Assembly (NCBI GenBank): GCA_017479425.1 | Contig: JAFVCD010000035.1 | Span: 1-32,337, forward strand | Reading direction: 5' to 3' | From: Oscillospiraceae bacterium | GTDB lineage: Bacteria > Bacillota > Clostridia > Oscillospirales > Oscillospiraceae | DNA: 32,337 nucleotides | Shown: positions 25,592 to 32,337 of the stretch, one piece after another | Numbering within the stretch: position 1 is the stretch's first letter | Layout of the letters: each line of letters starts with the position of its first letter | Notes under the pieces: model-generated | Databases searched by the model: none | The model's input: the letters and a program-made list of their open reading frames with translations, nothing else | Told to the model about the DNA's origin: nothing | Made by a program: the position numbers and the translations under genes

Positions 25592-26848
25592 ATGAGAAAA
25601 ATGACGGCACTTTTGCTTGGTTTTGCGCTCTTGTGCGCGCTCATTACGCCGTTCGCGTTTGCTGACGACGAGTTTCAGCAGCTTTATTTCGGCAACGAGA
25701 AGGTTATGAACGTTCAGCCGAAAACCAACGATCTACTCATTCTGCATCCTGAGAACGGGCCGAATATTGATCTCAACTATTCCGTCAGCTGCGATCCTGC
25801 GATCGGAGTTATCGACAAACTTGAGGACGGTGTTGTAGATCAGTATATGCTCCGTATCTCTGACAGAAAGCCGGGAATATCAGGCAAAATATACGCGGAG
25901 AAGGACGGAGTTAAATATGCGATTGATGTAAATCTTGTCTATCCCAAGGAGGGCTTTTACAGCACCCCGGACAAGACCTCGGAGAGCTACGTTGTGCGCG
26001 ACAATGACGGTCGCTACACCTTTGAGTACGACGCCTCGTCGAGAAGCATCTATTTTATCACAAGCGGAGCTAAACTTGACAGCGTGGTGTCCAATTCCAA
26101 GGACGTTATGACAACGCTCTCTGCGGATAAGACGGTCGCCGTTATCGCTGCTAAAAGCTCGATGAAGGGCGACAAATCTGTTATCATCAGCTATAATCTT
26201 ATCGAGGACGGCAAACCGAGCCACAGCATACAGACTATCTATTTCAAGGAACACGTCGATGAGCCGGAGAAGCCTGAGGAGAGTAATGACGACGCAAAGG
26301 AGCCCGAGGAGGAGCTTCTTCCTGCGGCGAAATATACCGATGTTCCGGAGGATTCCTGGATGGCGGAGGCGGTGGACTACGTCTCACGACGCGGTCTTTT
26401 CAACGGCTACCCGGACGGTTCGTTCGGAGTCGATGACAGCATGACCCGCGCGATGATGGCGGTGGTTCTGCACAGAATTGCCGGAAAGCCGGCTCTCAGC
26501 GGCAAAAGCGACTTCGCGGACGTATTGGATTACGCTTGGTATGCAAAAGAGGTTGCGTGGGCGGCTGACAAGGGATATATCAAGGGCGTCGGCGATAATC
26601 TTTTCGAGCCGGACCGCAATATAACCTACGAACAGCTCTGCGCGCTTCTGCACAGACTCTCCGGTTCTGCGGAGGTGACCGGCGACGATATTGCCGGAGT
26701 TTCACCTTGGGCGCAGAGCGCAATGAAATGGGCGACGGAGAATAAGCTGATCAATATCAGCGATGGCGGCGTCAATCCACAGGATGATGCGATGAGGGCA
26801 CACGTCGCGGATATAATAATGAAATATAAAAAGCTTGACAACAAGTGA
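25592..26848 (+). CDS. Secreted protein with three S-layer homology (SLH) domains
   Basis: 418 residues, exported. A signal peptide (RKMTALLLGFALLCALITPFAFA, cut likely after residue 24) is followed by a beta-rich region of unknown function (25-220), a Glu/Pro/Asp-rich linker (~221-246), and three SLH motifs (~248-295 YTDVPEDSWMAEAVDY...GYPDGSFG; ~308-355 FADVLDYAWYAKEVAWA; ~366-410 VSPWAQSAMKWATENKLI). SLH domains bind pyruvylated or other secondary wall polymers, so this is a cell-surface protein. The third repeat is the least regular. Start: ATG 25592 with AGGAGGG 7 nt upstream; the in-frame GTG 25562 would put charged residues ahead of the signal peptide. I do not recognise the N-terminal domain. 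Regions 25-220 may be the functional part. Confidence 0.88.
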   Translation: MRKMTALLLGFALLCALITPFAFADDEFQQLYFGNEKVMNVQPKTNDLLILHPENGPNIDLNYSVSCDPAIGVIDKLEDGVVDQYMLRISDRKPGISGKIYAEKDGVKYAIDVNLVYPKEGFYSTPDKTSESYVVRDNDGRYTFEYDASSRSIYFITSGAKLDSVVSNSKDVMTTLSADKTVAVIAAKSSMKGDKSVIISYNLIEDGKPSHSIQTIYFKEHVDEPEKPEESNDDAKEPEEELLPAAKYTDVPEDSWMAEAVDYVSRRGLFNGYPDGSFGVDDSMTRAMMAVVLHRIAGKPALSGKSDFADVLDYAWYAKEVAWAADKGYIKGVGDNLFEPDRNITYEQLCALLHRLSGSAEVTGDDIAGVSPWAQSAMKWATENKLINISDGGVNPQDDAMRAHVADIIMKYKKLDNK

Positions 26849-26882
26849 CTAAATCATTAAAATACTTTCACGGGGGTGCGGT

Positions 26883-27083
26883 ATGGAGCAGAAGAGAATA
26901 GACAGAATTTCAGAGCTTACGCGCATATCCCGTGAAAGACCTCTAACCGAGGAGGAGCTCGCTGAGCGCGCCGAGCTTCGCTGCGAGTACATCGAGGCGG
27001 TCAAGGCGAGCCTGACAGGCCAGCTCGACAACACCTACGTCGTTGACGAGAAGGGCAATAAGCGTCCTCTCGGCAAAAAATAA
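26883..27083 (+). CDS. ynzC: DUF896 (YnzC family) small protein
   Basis: 66 residues, a helical hairpin: KRIDRISELTRISRERPLTEEELAERAELRCEYIEAVKASL, then a flexible tail with NTYVVDEKGNKRPL typical of DUF896. B. subtilis YnzC is linked to the SOS-region yneA-yneB-ynzC operon; its role is not established. GGGGGTG precedes the ATG. Its TAA stop ends exactly one base before tRNA-Leu, which must be cut from the same transcript or be made from its own start within the coding region. Confidence 0.93.
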   Translation: MEQKRIDRISELTRISRERPLTEEELAERAELRCEYIEAVKASLTGQLDNTYVVDEKGNKRPLGKK

Positions 27084-27168
27084 GCGGGTATGGTGAAATA
27101 GGTAGACACAAGAGACTTAAAATCTCTCGGGGCGACCCGTGCCGGTTCGAGTCCGGCTACCCGCACCA
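27084..27168 (+). tRNA. tRNA-Leu (anticodon UAA)
   Basis: 85 nt with a long variable arm (class II): acceptor GCGGGTA with TACCCGC, anticodon stem AGAGA/TCTCT with loop CTTAAAA (TAA), variable arm CGGGGCGACCCG, T loop TTCGAGT, discriminator A, encoded CCA. No gap to the upstream ynzC stop. Confidence 0.98.
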
Positions 27169-27170
27169 CC

Positions 27171-27200
27171 GCCGGAACAGCGCTTGAGCGCTGTTCCGGC
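27171..27200 (+). other. Perfect 13-bp hairpin after tRNA-Leu
   Basis: GCCGGAACAGCGC (27171-27183), loop TTGA, GCGCTGTTCCGGC (27188-27200). It is very stable but has no T-run, so it may be a processing or stability element rather than an intrinsic terminator. Confidence 0.7.
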
Positions 27201-27220
27201 ATGAAAACCATCAGAGGACG

Positions 27221-27254
27221 AAACGCGACCCATGCGTTGGGCTCGCGTTTTAAT
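27221..27254 (+). terminator. Terminator-like hairpin before the DUF308-like gene
   Basis: AAACGCGA (27221-27228) pairs with TCGCGTTT (27243-27250), with CCC/GGG inside, followed by TTAATATT. Likely ends the ynzC-tRNA-Leu transcript. Confidence 0.55.
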
Positions 27255-27277
27255 ATTATCCGAGGGAGATAGAGAAT

Positions 27278-27856
27278 ATGGAAAAGAAAAAACGTGTTTC
27301 GGGACTCGGGATTCAGGTAGCTCTCAGCATTGTGTGCATCATTCTCGGGGCTCTGCTGCTTCTATCCAGCGAAATAAACGTAACGACGCTCAGCGTTGTG
27401 TTCTGCGTTGCGCTGCTTTTTGCGGGAACTGCGGCGCTCTTTATATTCTTCTTCACCGGCGCTTATCGAAGAATGACAGATTACAGCTTCGCCGTCGGCG
27501 TGCTGATGCTCCTGCTCGGAGTGTGCGGGCTTGTGAGAATAGACCTCGTCGCGGGGTCATTTTACGCGTATACAGGCATAGTCGCGCTCGTCCTGGGTGT
27601 TATGATGCTCCAGAGCGCAGTATCGCTGACTGTGCTGGGAAGTCCCTTGAATATCATGCAGTTCATCTTTGCGGGGATAGTTCTCTGCTGCTCTGTCGTG
27701 ATAATCGACAATGTGGAGTTCGTTCTCACGCCGATCCCGGCGTTTCCGGAGATTACGCTGCTCGTTTCCGGTGCGCTCAGCCTCGTAGGACTGTGCGTAA
27801 ACTGGTTTACTACGCGCAAGGAGAAAACTGAAGAGGAGATAAGCGAGGAAGAATGA
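27278..27856 (+). CDS. Small integral membrane protein, DUF308/HdeD-like
   Basis: 192 residues with six hydrophobic segments (approximately 11-28, 36-57, 70-87, 93-112, 122-142, 153-172), arranged as three helical pairs as in DUF308/HdeD-type proteins, and a basic-then-acidic C-terminal tail (TRKEKTEEEISEEE). No catalytic motif is visible and function is unknown. CGAGGGAG precedes the ATG. Its stop overlaps the proB start (ATGA), so it is co-translated with the proline genes; a link to proline or osmotic stress is possible but unproven. Confidence 0.75.
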   Translation: MEKKKRVSGLGIQVALSIVCIILGALLLLSSEINVTTLSVVFCVALLFAGTAALFIFFFTGAYRRMTDYSFAVGVLMLLLGVCGLVRIDLVAGSFYAYTGIVALVLGVMMLQSAVSLTVLGSPLNIMQFIFAGIVLCCSVVIIDNVEFVLTPIPAFPEITLLVSGALSLVGLCVNWFTTRKEKTEEEISEEE

Positions 27857-28632
27857 GAATAGTAATAAAGGTCGGCACGAGCACACTGACCCACGCCTCC
27901 GGCTCGCTCGATTTAATGAGCATGGACAAGCTACTGCGCGCGATAAGCGACCTTATGGGTATGGGTAACGAGGTGATTTTAGTTTCCTCCGGCGCTATCG
28001 CGGTTGGCACGAGCGCCCTCGGACTTGCCGAGAGGCCGAAGGATCTGAGAATGAAGCAGGCTGCGGCAGCCGTCGGGCAGTGCCGCATCATGCACATATA
28101 TGATAAGCTTTTTTCGGAGTACAACGGCACGGTAGCGCAGATACTTCTGACCGGCGACGATATAGACGAGGGAGAGCGCGAGGAGCATCTGCGCGCCACG
28201 TTCTCAGCTCTCCTTGAAATGGGCGTTCTGCCCGTTGTCAATGAGAACGATTCGGTATCCTCTGCAGAGATCGAGACCGGGACGCATAAGACTTTAGGCG
28301 ACAACGATACGCTGTCCGCACTTGTCGCGGCGCTTATCGGGGCAGATCTGCTCGTTCTGCTCAGCGATATCGACGGGCTTTACAGCGCAGACCCGAGGAC
28401 GGACGAGAATGCGGTGCTTCTCCACAGAGTAACTGCTCTTACGCCGGAGATCATGGCGATGGCGGGCGGCGCCGGAACGTGGCGCGGAACGGGTGGTATG
28501 GCAACGAAGCTGAACGCTGCAAAAATCTGCATGGATTCAGGCTGTGAGATGGTGATAACAAACGGAAAGCGGCCTGAAGATCTGTATGGTATCGTCGCAG
28601 GAGAGAATATCGGAACAAGATTCGGAGGCTGA
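27853..28632 (+). CDS. proB: Glutamate 5-kinase
   Basis: First step of proline synthesis: ATP-dependent phosphorylation of glutamate. 259 residues, an amino-acid-kinase fold only; the C-terminal PUA domain present in E. coli ProB (367 aa) is missing, as in many shorter bacterial forms. Motifs: IKVGTSTLT at the N-terminus, VSSGAIAVG, PVVNENDSVS (glutamate and proline-feedback site), LGDNDTLSALVA, LLSDIDGLYSADPR, and GTGGMATKLNAAKI. It overlaps the upstream membrane-protein gene by 4 nt; proA follows after 4 nt. Confidence 0.97.
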   Translation: MRIVIKVGTSTLTHASGSLDLMSMDKLLRAISDLMGMGNEVILVSSGAIAVGTSALGLAERPKDLRMKQAAAAVGQCRIMHIYDKLFSEYNGTVAQILLTGDDIDEGEREEHLRATFSALLEMGVLPVVNENDSVSSAEIETGTHKTLGDNDTLSALVAALIGADLLVLLSDIDGLYSADPRTDENAVLLHRVTALTPEIMAMAGGAGTWRGTGGMATKLNAAKICMDSGCEMVITNGKRPEDLYGIVAGENIGTRFGG

Positions 28633-28636
28633 GAAT

Positions 28637-29884
28637 ATGACAGAGCTTATTGAAACAGGAAAAGCCGCGAAACGCGCTTCCCGCGCGGTCGCGCTGCTCA
28701 CAACTGAGGAGAAGAACCGCGCGCTCTGCTCCATAGCCGATGCGCTCACGCGCAACGCTGACAGATGGCTTGCCGCAAACGCCGAGGATTTAGCTGATGC
28801 AGAAAAGAGCGGCATGAGCGAGTCACTTTTAGACAGACTTCGCCTCACAAGAGAGCGGATAGACAAAATAGCCGACGGAGTTCGCGCTGCGGCGGCGCTC
28901 ACAGACCCTGTTGGAGAAACTATCAAGGAGTGGTCGCGCCCGAACGGACTCCATATCACAAAGCGCCGCGTACCGCTCGGCGTTTTCGCAATAATTTACG
29001 AGGCGCGTCCGAACGTCACCGTCGACGCGGCGGCGCTGTGCCTCAAATCAGGTAACGCCTGCATACTGCGCGGAGGCAGGGAGGCGATACGCTCGAACAT
29101 ATGTGCAGTAAAAATCATGCGCGAGACGCTCGCGTCCGTTGGAGTTGATGAGAACGCTGTTTCACTTGTCGAGGACACCTCCCGCGAATCGGCGCGGGCG
29201 CTCATGCACCTTAACGACTATGTTGACGTGCTGATTCCTCGCGGAGGCAGGGGCCTTATAAGAAGCGTGGTCAATGAAGCGTCGGTTCCGGTAATACGCA
29301 CCGGAGAGGGCGTGTGCCACGTTTACGTCGAGAGCGAGGCGGACATCAGAATGGCGTCGGATATACTCCGCAACGCCAAGTGCTCGCGCCCGTCGGTCTG
29401 CAACGCCGCCGAGTGCGTAGTGCTCGACAAGGCGATAGCTGAGGCATTTCTGAACGAGGCGATGGGCTGGATGGACGAGGCTCATCTCGAGCTTCGCGGC
29501 GACGGGAAAATATGCAACATCCTCGGCACGCGCGTGAAAGAGGCGACCGAGGAGGACTGGGATACTGAGTACGGCGATCTCATCCTCGCCGTCAAGACGG
29601 TGCGCGGCATCGACGAGGCGATAGAATTCATCTCCGAGCACACAACCGGACACTCTGAGGTGATAATCACCGAAAATGCCGAAAAGGCGGCGCGCTTTAT
29701 GAACGAGATCGACGCCGCGGCGGTGTATCACAACGCTTCGACCCGCTTCACGGATGGCGGAGAGTTCGGCTTCGGTGCGGAAATAGGAATATCGACGCAG
29801 AAGCTTCACGCCCGCGGCCCGATGGGTCTTGAGGAGCTTACAAGCTGGAAATATCTCGTCGAGGGAAAGGGACAGGTGCGGTAA
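28637..29884 (+). CDS. proA: Gamma-glutamyl phosphate reductase
   Basis: Second step of proline synthesis: NADPH-dependent reduction of glutamyl phosphate to glutamate semialdehyde. 415 residues, ALDH superfamily. PLGVFAIIYEARPNVTVDAAALCLKSGN (113-140) and RGGREA (145-150) bind cofactor; the catalytic cysteine is C255 in SRPSVCNAAE; HTTGHSEVI and the STRFTDGGEFGFGAEIGISTQKLHARGPMGL C-terminal block complete the family pattern. Start: ATG 28637 with GGAGG at 28624-28628; a longer frame from 28586 runs inside proB without a ribosome site. Its stop shares a base with the proC start. Confidence 0.98.
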   Translation: MTELIETGKAAKRASRAVALLTTEEKNRALCSIADALTRNADRWLAANAEDLADAEKSGMSESLLDRLRLTRERIDKIADGVRAAAALTDPVGETIKEWSRPNGLHITKRRVPLGVFAIIYEARPNVTVDAAALCLKSGNACILRGGREAIRSNICAVKIMRETLASVGVDENAVSLVEDTSRESARALMHLNDYVDVLIPRGGRGLIRSVVNEASVPVIRTGEGVCHVYVESEADIRMASDILRNAKCSRPSVCNAAECVVLDKAIAEAFLNEAMGWMDEAHLELRGDGKICNILGTRVKEATEEDWDTEYGDLILAVKTVRGIDEAIEFISEHTTGHSEVIITENAEKAARFMNEIDAAAVYHNASTRFTDGGEFGFGAEIGISTQKLHARGPMGLEELTSWKYLVEGKGQVR

Positions 29885-30681
29885 TGGCAATTTACGGCTT
29901 CATCGGCGCGGGGAATATGGGCTCCGCGCTCTCGACTGCGGCGGCAAGGATTGTCGGCGGCAAGAATATTCTTATCTCGAATAGAACGCCGGAGAAGGCG
30001 AGAGCGCTTGCCGACAGAATAGGCGCAAAGGTTTCCTCGAACATAGAGATTGCTGAGCGAGCGGATTATATAATTCTCGGCGTCAAGCCTCAGATGATGG
30101 CGGGGGTGCTGGGAGAAATCGCACCGATTCTGAGTGCGAGGACTGCGCCCTTTACTCTCGTCAGCATGGCGGCGGGACTGACTATCGAAACGCTCCGCTC
30201 TCTTCTCGGTGCAGACTACCCCTTTATCCGCGTAATGCCGAATACACCCTGCGCCATCGGCGAGGGCGTTATGCTATGGACGGCGGACGGAGTGAGTGAT
30301 ACCGCGCAGAGCGAGTTTCTCGGCGCGTTCAAGGGCACAGGAAATCTTGTAGAGCTTCCGGAGCGCCTTTTCGACGCGGGCAGCGCGCTTTCGGGATGCG
30401 GTCCCGCGTACTGCTTTATGTTTGTGGAGGCGCTTGCTGACGGAGCAGTTGCCTGCGGAATACCCCGCAAGACTGCTTACGAGCTTGCGGCTGCAACGCT
30501 CAGGGGCTCGGCGGCGCTTATGCTGTCGTCGGGAAAGCACCCCGGCGAATTGAAGGACGCCGTCTGCTCACCCGGCGGCTCGACCATTGAGGCTGTGCGA
30601 ACGCTCGAGGAGGGCGCGTTTCGCGCGAGCGTGATGAACGCTGTAATCGCTGCGAGGGATAAGAACAGAGAATTGGGATAA
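29884..30681 (+). CDS. proC: Pyrroline-5-carboxylate reductase
   Basis: Last step of proline synthesis: reduces pyrroline-5-carboxylate to proline with NAD(P)H. 265 residues. N-terminal Rossmann motif GFIGAGNMGSAL (5-16) followed by SNRTPEKA, VKPQMM, and RVMPNTPCAIGEG. The C-terminal dimerisation domain has LSGCGPAYCFMFVEALADGAVACGIPR and the SPGGSTIEAVRTLEEGAFR substrate segment. It completes a proB-proA-proC operon and is followed by an intrinsic terminator. Confidence 0.98.
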   Translation: MAIYGFIGAGNMGSALSTAAARIVGGKNILISNRTPEKARALADRIGAKVSSNIEIAERADYIILGVKPQMMAGVLGEIAPILSARTAPFTLVSMAAGLTIETLRSLLGADYPFIRVMPNTPCAIGEGVMLWTADGVSDTAQSEFLGAFKGTGNLVELPERLFDAGSALSGCGPAYCFMFVEALADGAVACGIPRKTAYELAAATLRGSAALMLSSGKHPGELKDAVCSPGGSTIEAVRTLEEGAFRASVMNAVIAARDKNRELG

Positions 30682-30684
30682 ATC

Positions 30685-30715
30685 TAAGGGCTGTGGCTGC
30701 ACAGCCCTTATTTTT
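30685..30715 (+). terminator. Intrinsic terminator after proC
   Basis: TAAGGGCTGT (30685-30694), loop GGCTGC, ACAGCCCTTA (30701-30710), then TTTTT. It starts 4 nt after the proC stop. Confidence 0.92.
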
Positions 30716-30727
30716 CTGCATAGTATA
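30701..30727 (+). promoter_or_regulatory. Candidate sigma-K promoter for dpaAB
   Basis: AC (30701-30702), 16-bp gap, CATAGTATA (30719-30727), which fits the mother-cell sigma-K pattern AC...CATAnnnTA. It lies over the 3' arm of the proC terminator and just before the dpaA ribosome site (GGAGG 30744-30748). B. subtilis spoVF (dpaAB) is known to be sigma-K controlled. The pattern is short, so the call is moderate. Confidence 0.5.
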
Positions 30728-30755
30728 TCTCGCAGCTGATTTTGGAGGCGATGAG

Positions 30756-31382
30756 ATGAAATACTATGTAATGGGTACCGACGAGCGTTTTGAAATACTG
30801 AAAACGATGCTCACCTGCGCGCCTGAAGATGAGGCGGATATGATAGTACCGACACCAACGGCAAAGCTGCACGGAGCGAATATCGTGAACTACGCATCTG
30901 ACGAGGAGTATCTGACTCGCAACGCGGATATAACTGCCGAGGGTGCGGTATGGCTTCTGATGCGCGAGCTCGACAGAACAATCTCCGGCAGAAATGTGAC
31001 AGTCGTCGGCTCGGGTCGGATCGCAAAGCTTCTGGCTGAAAAGCTAAATGCGCTTGGCGCGTCTGTTACTGTCGCGTGCAGAAGCGAGCGCGAGAGAGCG
31101 ATGTTTGCAATTCTCGGAATGAATGCAGCGCCGTTAGAGAACATCGGCGGCACAATTATAATAAATACAGTGCCGGAGAGGGTTGTCGACCTCGATAATC
31201 TCAGAAAGGGCGCACTGCTCATCGAGCTTGCCTCGAAGCCGGGAGGCTTCGATCAGGAGGAAGCTGAAAAGCGCGGTATGCGCGTGGTGGCAGCTCCCGG
31301 ACTTCCGGCAAAATACGCTCCCAGATCCGCTGCGGAGGCGATAGCCGCCTTCATCAGAAAAGGGGAGAGGGCGAAACCTTGA
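30756..31382 (+). CDS. dpaA: Dipicolinate synthase subunit A (short form)
   Basis: With DpaB, converts the lysine-pathway intermediate hydroxytetrahydrodipicolinate to dipicolinic acid, the calcium chelator of the spore core; acts in the mother cell. The C-terminal Rossmann domain is clear: NVTVVGSGRIAKLLAEKLNALGASVTVACRS, INTVPERVV, LLIELASKPGG, AAPGLPAKYAPRSAAE. At 208 residues it is much shorter than B. subtilis DpaA (297): the N-terminal domain is reduced to ~70 residues, though its start is well supported (GGAGG 7 nt before ATG 30756). The TADITAEGAVWLLM helix matches the TVEGTIMLAI helix of the family. dpaB overlaps by 4 nt. Confidence 0.88.
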   Translation: MKYYVMGTDERFEILKTMLTCAPEDEADMIVPTPTAKLHGANIVNYASDEEYLTRNADITAEGAVWLLMRELDRTISGRNVTVVGSGRIAKLLAEKLNALGASVTVACRSERERAMFAILGMNAAPLENIGGTIIINTVPERVVDLDNLRKGALLIELASKPGGFDQEEAEKRGMRVVAAPGLPAKYAPRSAAEAIAAFIRKGERAKP

Positions 31383-31948
31383 GTAAAAAGAAGCTGGGCT
31401 TTGCGCTTACCGGCTCGTTCTGCACAATCAGCAAGACACTGAAGCTAATGGAGGAGCTATCGGGCATTTACGATATTGTTCCTATAATGAGCGAGACAGC
31501 GGCAGCGACCGATACGCGCTTCGGAACTGCGGAGCATTTTACGCAGGAGATCGTAAGAATAACAGGTAAAGAGCCGATAACGTCGATAGCCGGAGCAGAG
31601 CCTATCGGCCCGAAGAAAATGACGGATGTTATGCTGGTCGCGCCGTGCACAGGAAATACTCTCGCAAAGCTTGCAAACGGCGTAAACGATACTGCGGTGA
31701 CAATGGCGGTAAAGAGTCATCTGCGAAACGGAAAGCCGGTAGTAATTGCTGTAAGCACCAATGACGCTCTCGGAGCAAGCGCAGAGAATATAGGAAAACT
31801 AATGGTGCGGCGGAATATATACTTCGTGCCGATGCGACAGGACGATACGATCAATAAACCTATGAGCGTTGTAGCGGATCTTACACAAGCAGAAAAAGCG
31901 ATAGAAATGGCTCTCAAAGGAGAGCAGATGCAGCCTGTATTGAAGTGA
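31379..31948 (+). CDS. dpaB: Dipicolinate synthase subunit B
   Basis: A 189-residue flavoprotein-fold (DFP/UbiX-like) subunit that works with DpaA. Seen: LGFALTGSFCTISK at the N-terminus, SETAAATDTRFG, LVAPCTGNTLAKLANGVNDTAVTMAVKSHLRN, VVIAVSTNDALG, and FVPMRQDDTINKPMSVVADL, all in the order of SpoVFB. The start is TTG at 31379, overlapping the dpaA stop. Presence of both subunits supports a spore-forming host. A terminator follows. Confidence 0.95.
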   Translation: MSKKKLGFALTGSFCTISKTLKLMEELSGIYDIVPIMSETAAATDTRFGTAEHFTQEIVRITGKEPITSIAGAEPIGPKKMTDVMLVAPCTGNTLAKLANGVNDTAVTMAVKSHLRNGKPVVIAVSTNDALGASAENIGKLMVRRNIYFVPMRQDDTINKPMSVVADLTQAEKAIEMALKGEQMQPVLK

Positions 31949-31955
31949 AAACTGC

Positions 31956-31981
31956 TCGCCCCGGTGAGGGGCGAACTTTTT
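31956..31981 (+). terminator. Intrinsic terminator after dpaB
   Basis: TCGCCCC (31956-31962), loop GGTGA, GGGGCGA (31968-31974), tail ACTTTTT. It separates dpaAB from the following promoter region. Confidence 0.9.
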
Positions 31982-32013
31982 AGAAAAAACTTGAAAATTT
32001 TTAAAAAAACCTC

Positions 32014-32042
32014 TTGACATTTAGATATTGCGGTGGTAATAT
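32014..32042 (+). promoter_or_regulatory. Tandem promoter P1 of a likely rRNA operon
   Basis: TTGACA (32014-32019), 17-bp spacer, TAATAT (32037-32042). An A/T-rich UP-like stretch (AAAATTTTTAAAAAAA) lies just upstream. Confidence 0.75.
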
Positions 32043-32117
32043 AGCCAAGCGCTTCGAGAGAGGCGCTCCTCGAAAAGAGCGGCTCGAAAAAAAGTTTGAA
32101 AGAAACGAAAAAAGTTC

Positions 32118-32146
32118 TTGACAAACGGATTTGAAAGTGCTAAGAT
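32118..32146 (+). promoter_or_regulatory. Tandem promoter P2 of a likely rRNA operon
   Basis: TTGACA (32118-32123), 17-bp spacer, TAAGAT (32141-32146), 104 bp after P1 with the same -35 and spacing. A-rich upstream sequence again. Confidence 0.75.
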
Positions 32147-32337
32147 AGAGGAACCCGCACGAAAGCGATTGAATGCGGAATGCACCTTGCGAATTAAACA
32201 ATGTAGACAAAGAAAAGCACCAGAAAAATTTGGGCGACTCTTTGAACGAAGAGTCAAAAATTAATTCTTTTGAGAGCTAAGTATTTAACTTAGTAGATTA
32301 GATTTTAAGGCCGAAAGGCTTTAAGATACAATTTACA
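32147..32337 (+). promoter_or_regulatory. Probable rRNA operon leader (16S lies beyond the window)
   Basis: No protein gene is seen in this ~190-bp tail. It holds a boxA-like CTCTTTGAAC (32238-32247) inside a GACTCTT/AAGAGTC hairpin (32236-32255), a CTAAGT/ACTTAG hairpin (32277-32293), and a GAAA-loop hairpin (AAGGCC-GAAA-GGCTT region). Tandem strong promoters, a boxA-like site and processing-type hairpins are the usual 16S leader layout in Firmicutes. The 16S start itself is not in the window. Confidence 0.6.

Noticed and set aside
27232-27831. 199-codon frame over the DUF308-like gene
   Set aside because: Arg/Cys/His-rich shadow; the frame at 27278 has six membrane helices and a ribosome site.

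Overview
The window looks like a chromosome segment of an endospore-forming, anaerobic, fairly GC-rich Firmicute (class Clostridia, probably an Oscillospirales-type gut or rumen lineage). The basis is the bacillar/clostridial gene order, strong AGGAGG-type ribosome sites, dipicolinate synthase genes (endospores), an NfnAB-type flavin transhydrogenase pair (anaerobic metabolism), and TTG starts in several core genes. The lineage call is inference; no marker gene here fixes it.

Region 1 (1-~2880) is the integrase end of an integrative and conjugative element: the C-terminal part of a VirD4/TraG coupling protein, a small excisionase, a Tn916-type tyrosine integrase with its own promoter, and a ~200-bp tail carrying short repeats that resemble integrase arm sites. 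Region 2 (2882-9796) is the most interesting part: a consensus promoter, a ~665-nt structured noncoding RNA that I identify as OLE (Ornate Large Extremophilic) RNA, its membrane partner gene oapA, then dxs, tlyA, nadK, argR and recN. This is the known OLE operon order, here with the mobile element sitting directly upstream, where xseA/xseB/ispA-type genes are usually found.

Region 3 (9786-11093) is tyrS with its own promoter and terminator. Region 4 (11108-21518) is a tightly packed run: smc, ftsY, rdgB, yhbY, yqeK, an LCP cell-wall ligase with a Thr/Pro/Glu-rich tail, rsfS and leuS. These link chromosome segregation, membrane protein targeting, nucleotide hygiene, ribosome assembly and cell-wall polymer attachment. 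The nadD gene usually found between yhbY and yqeK is missing. Region 5 (21527-24120) is rpsU as a single-gene unit, then nfnA-nfnB.

Region 6 (24172-27168) holds tRNA-Val, Asp, Phe, Gly and Cys, with two related spacer repeats, then a cyclodeaminase-like gene, an SLH-domain surface protein, a DUF896 (YnzC) gene and tRNA-Leu, whose 5' end directly abuts the ynzC stop codon. Region 7 (27278-31948) is a small membrane protein followed by proB-proA-proC (proline synthesis) and dpaA-dpaB (dipicolinate synthesis), the latter with a candidate sigma-K promoter. The last ~390 bases contain a terminator and two tandem TTGACA-N17 promoters followed by a leader that looks like the start of an rRNA operon; the 16S gene itself would lie just past the window. 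All recognised genes are on the + strand.
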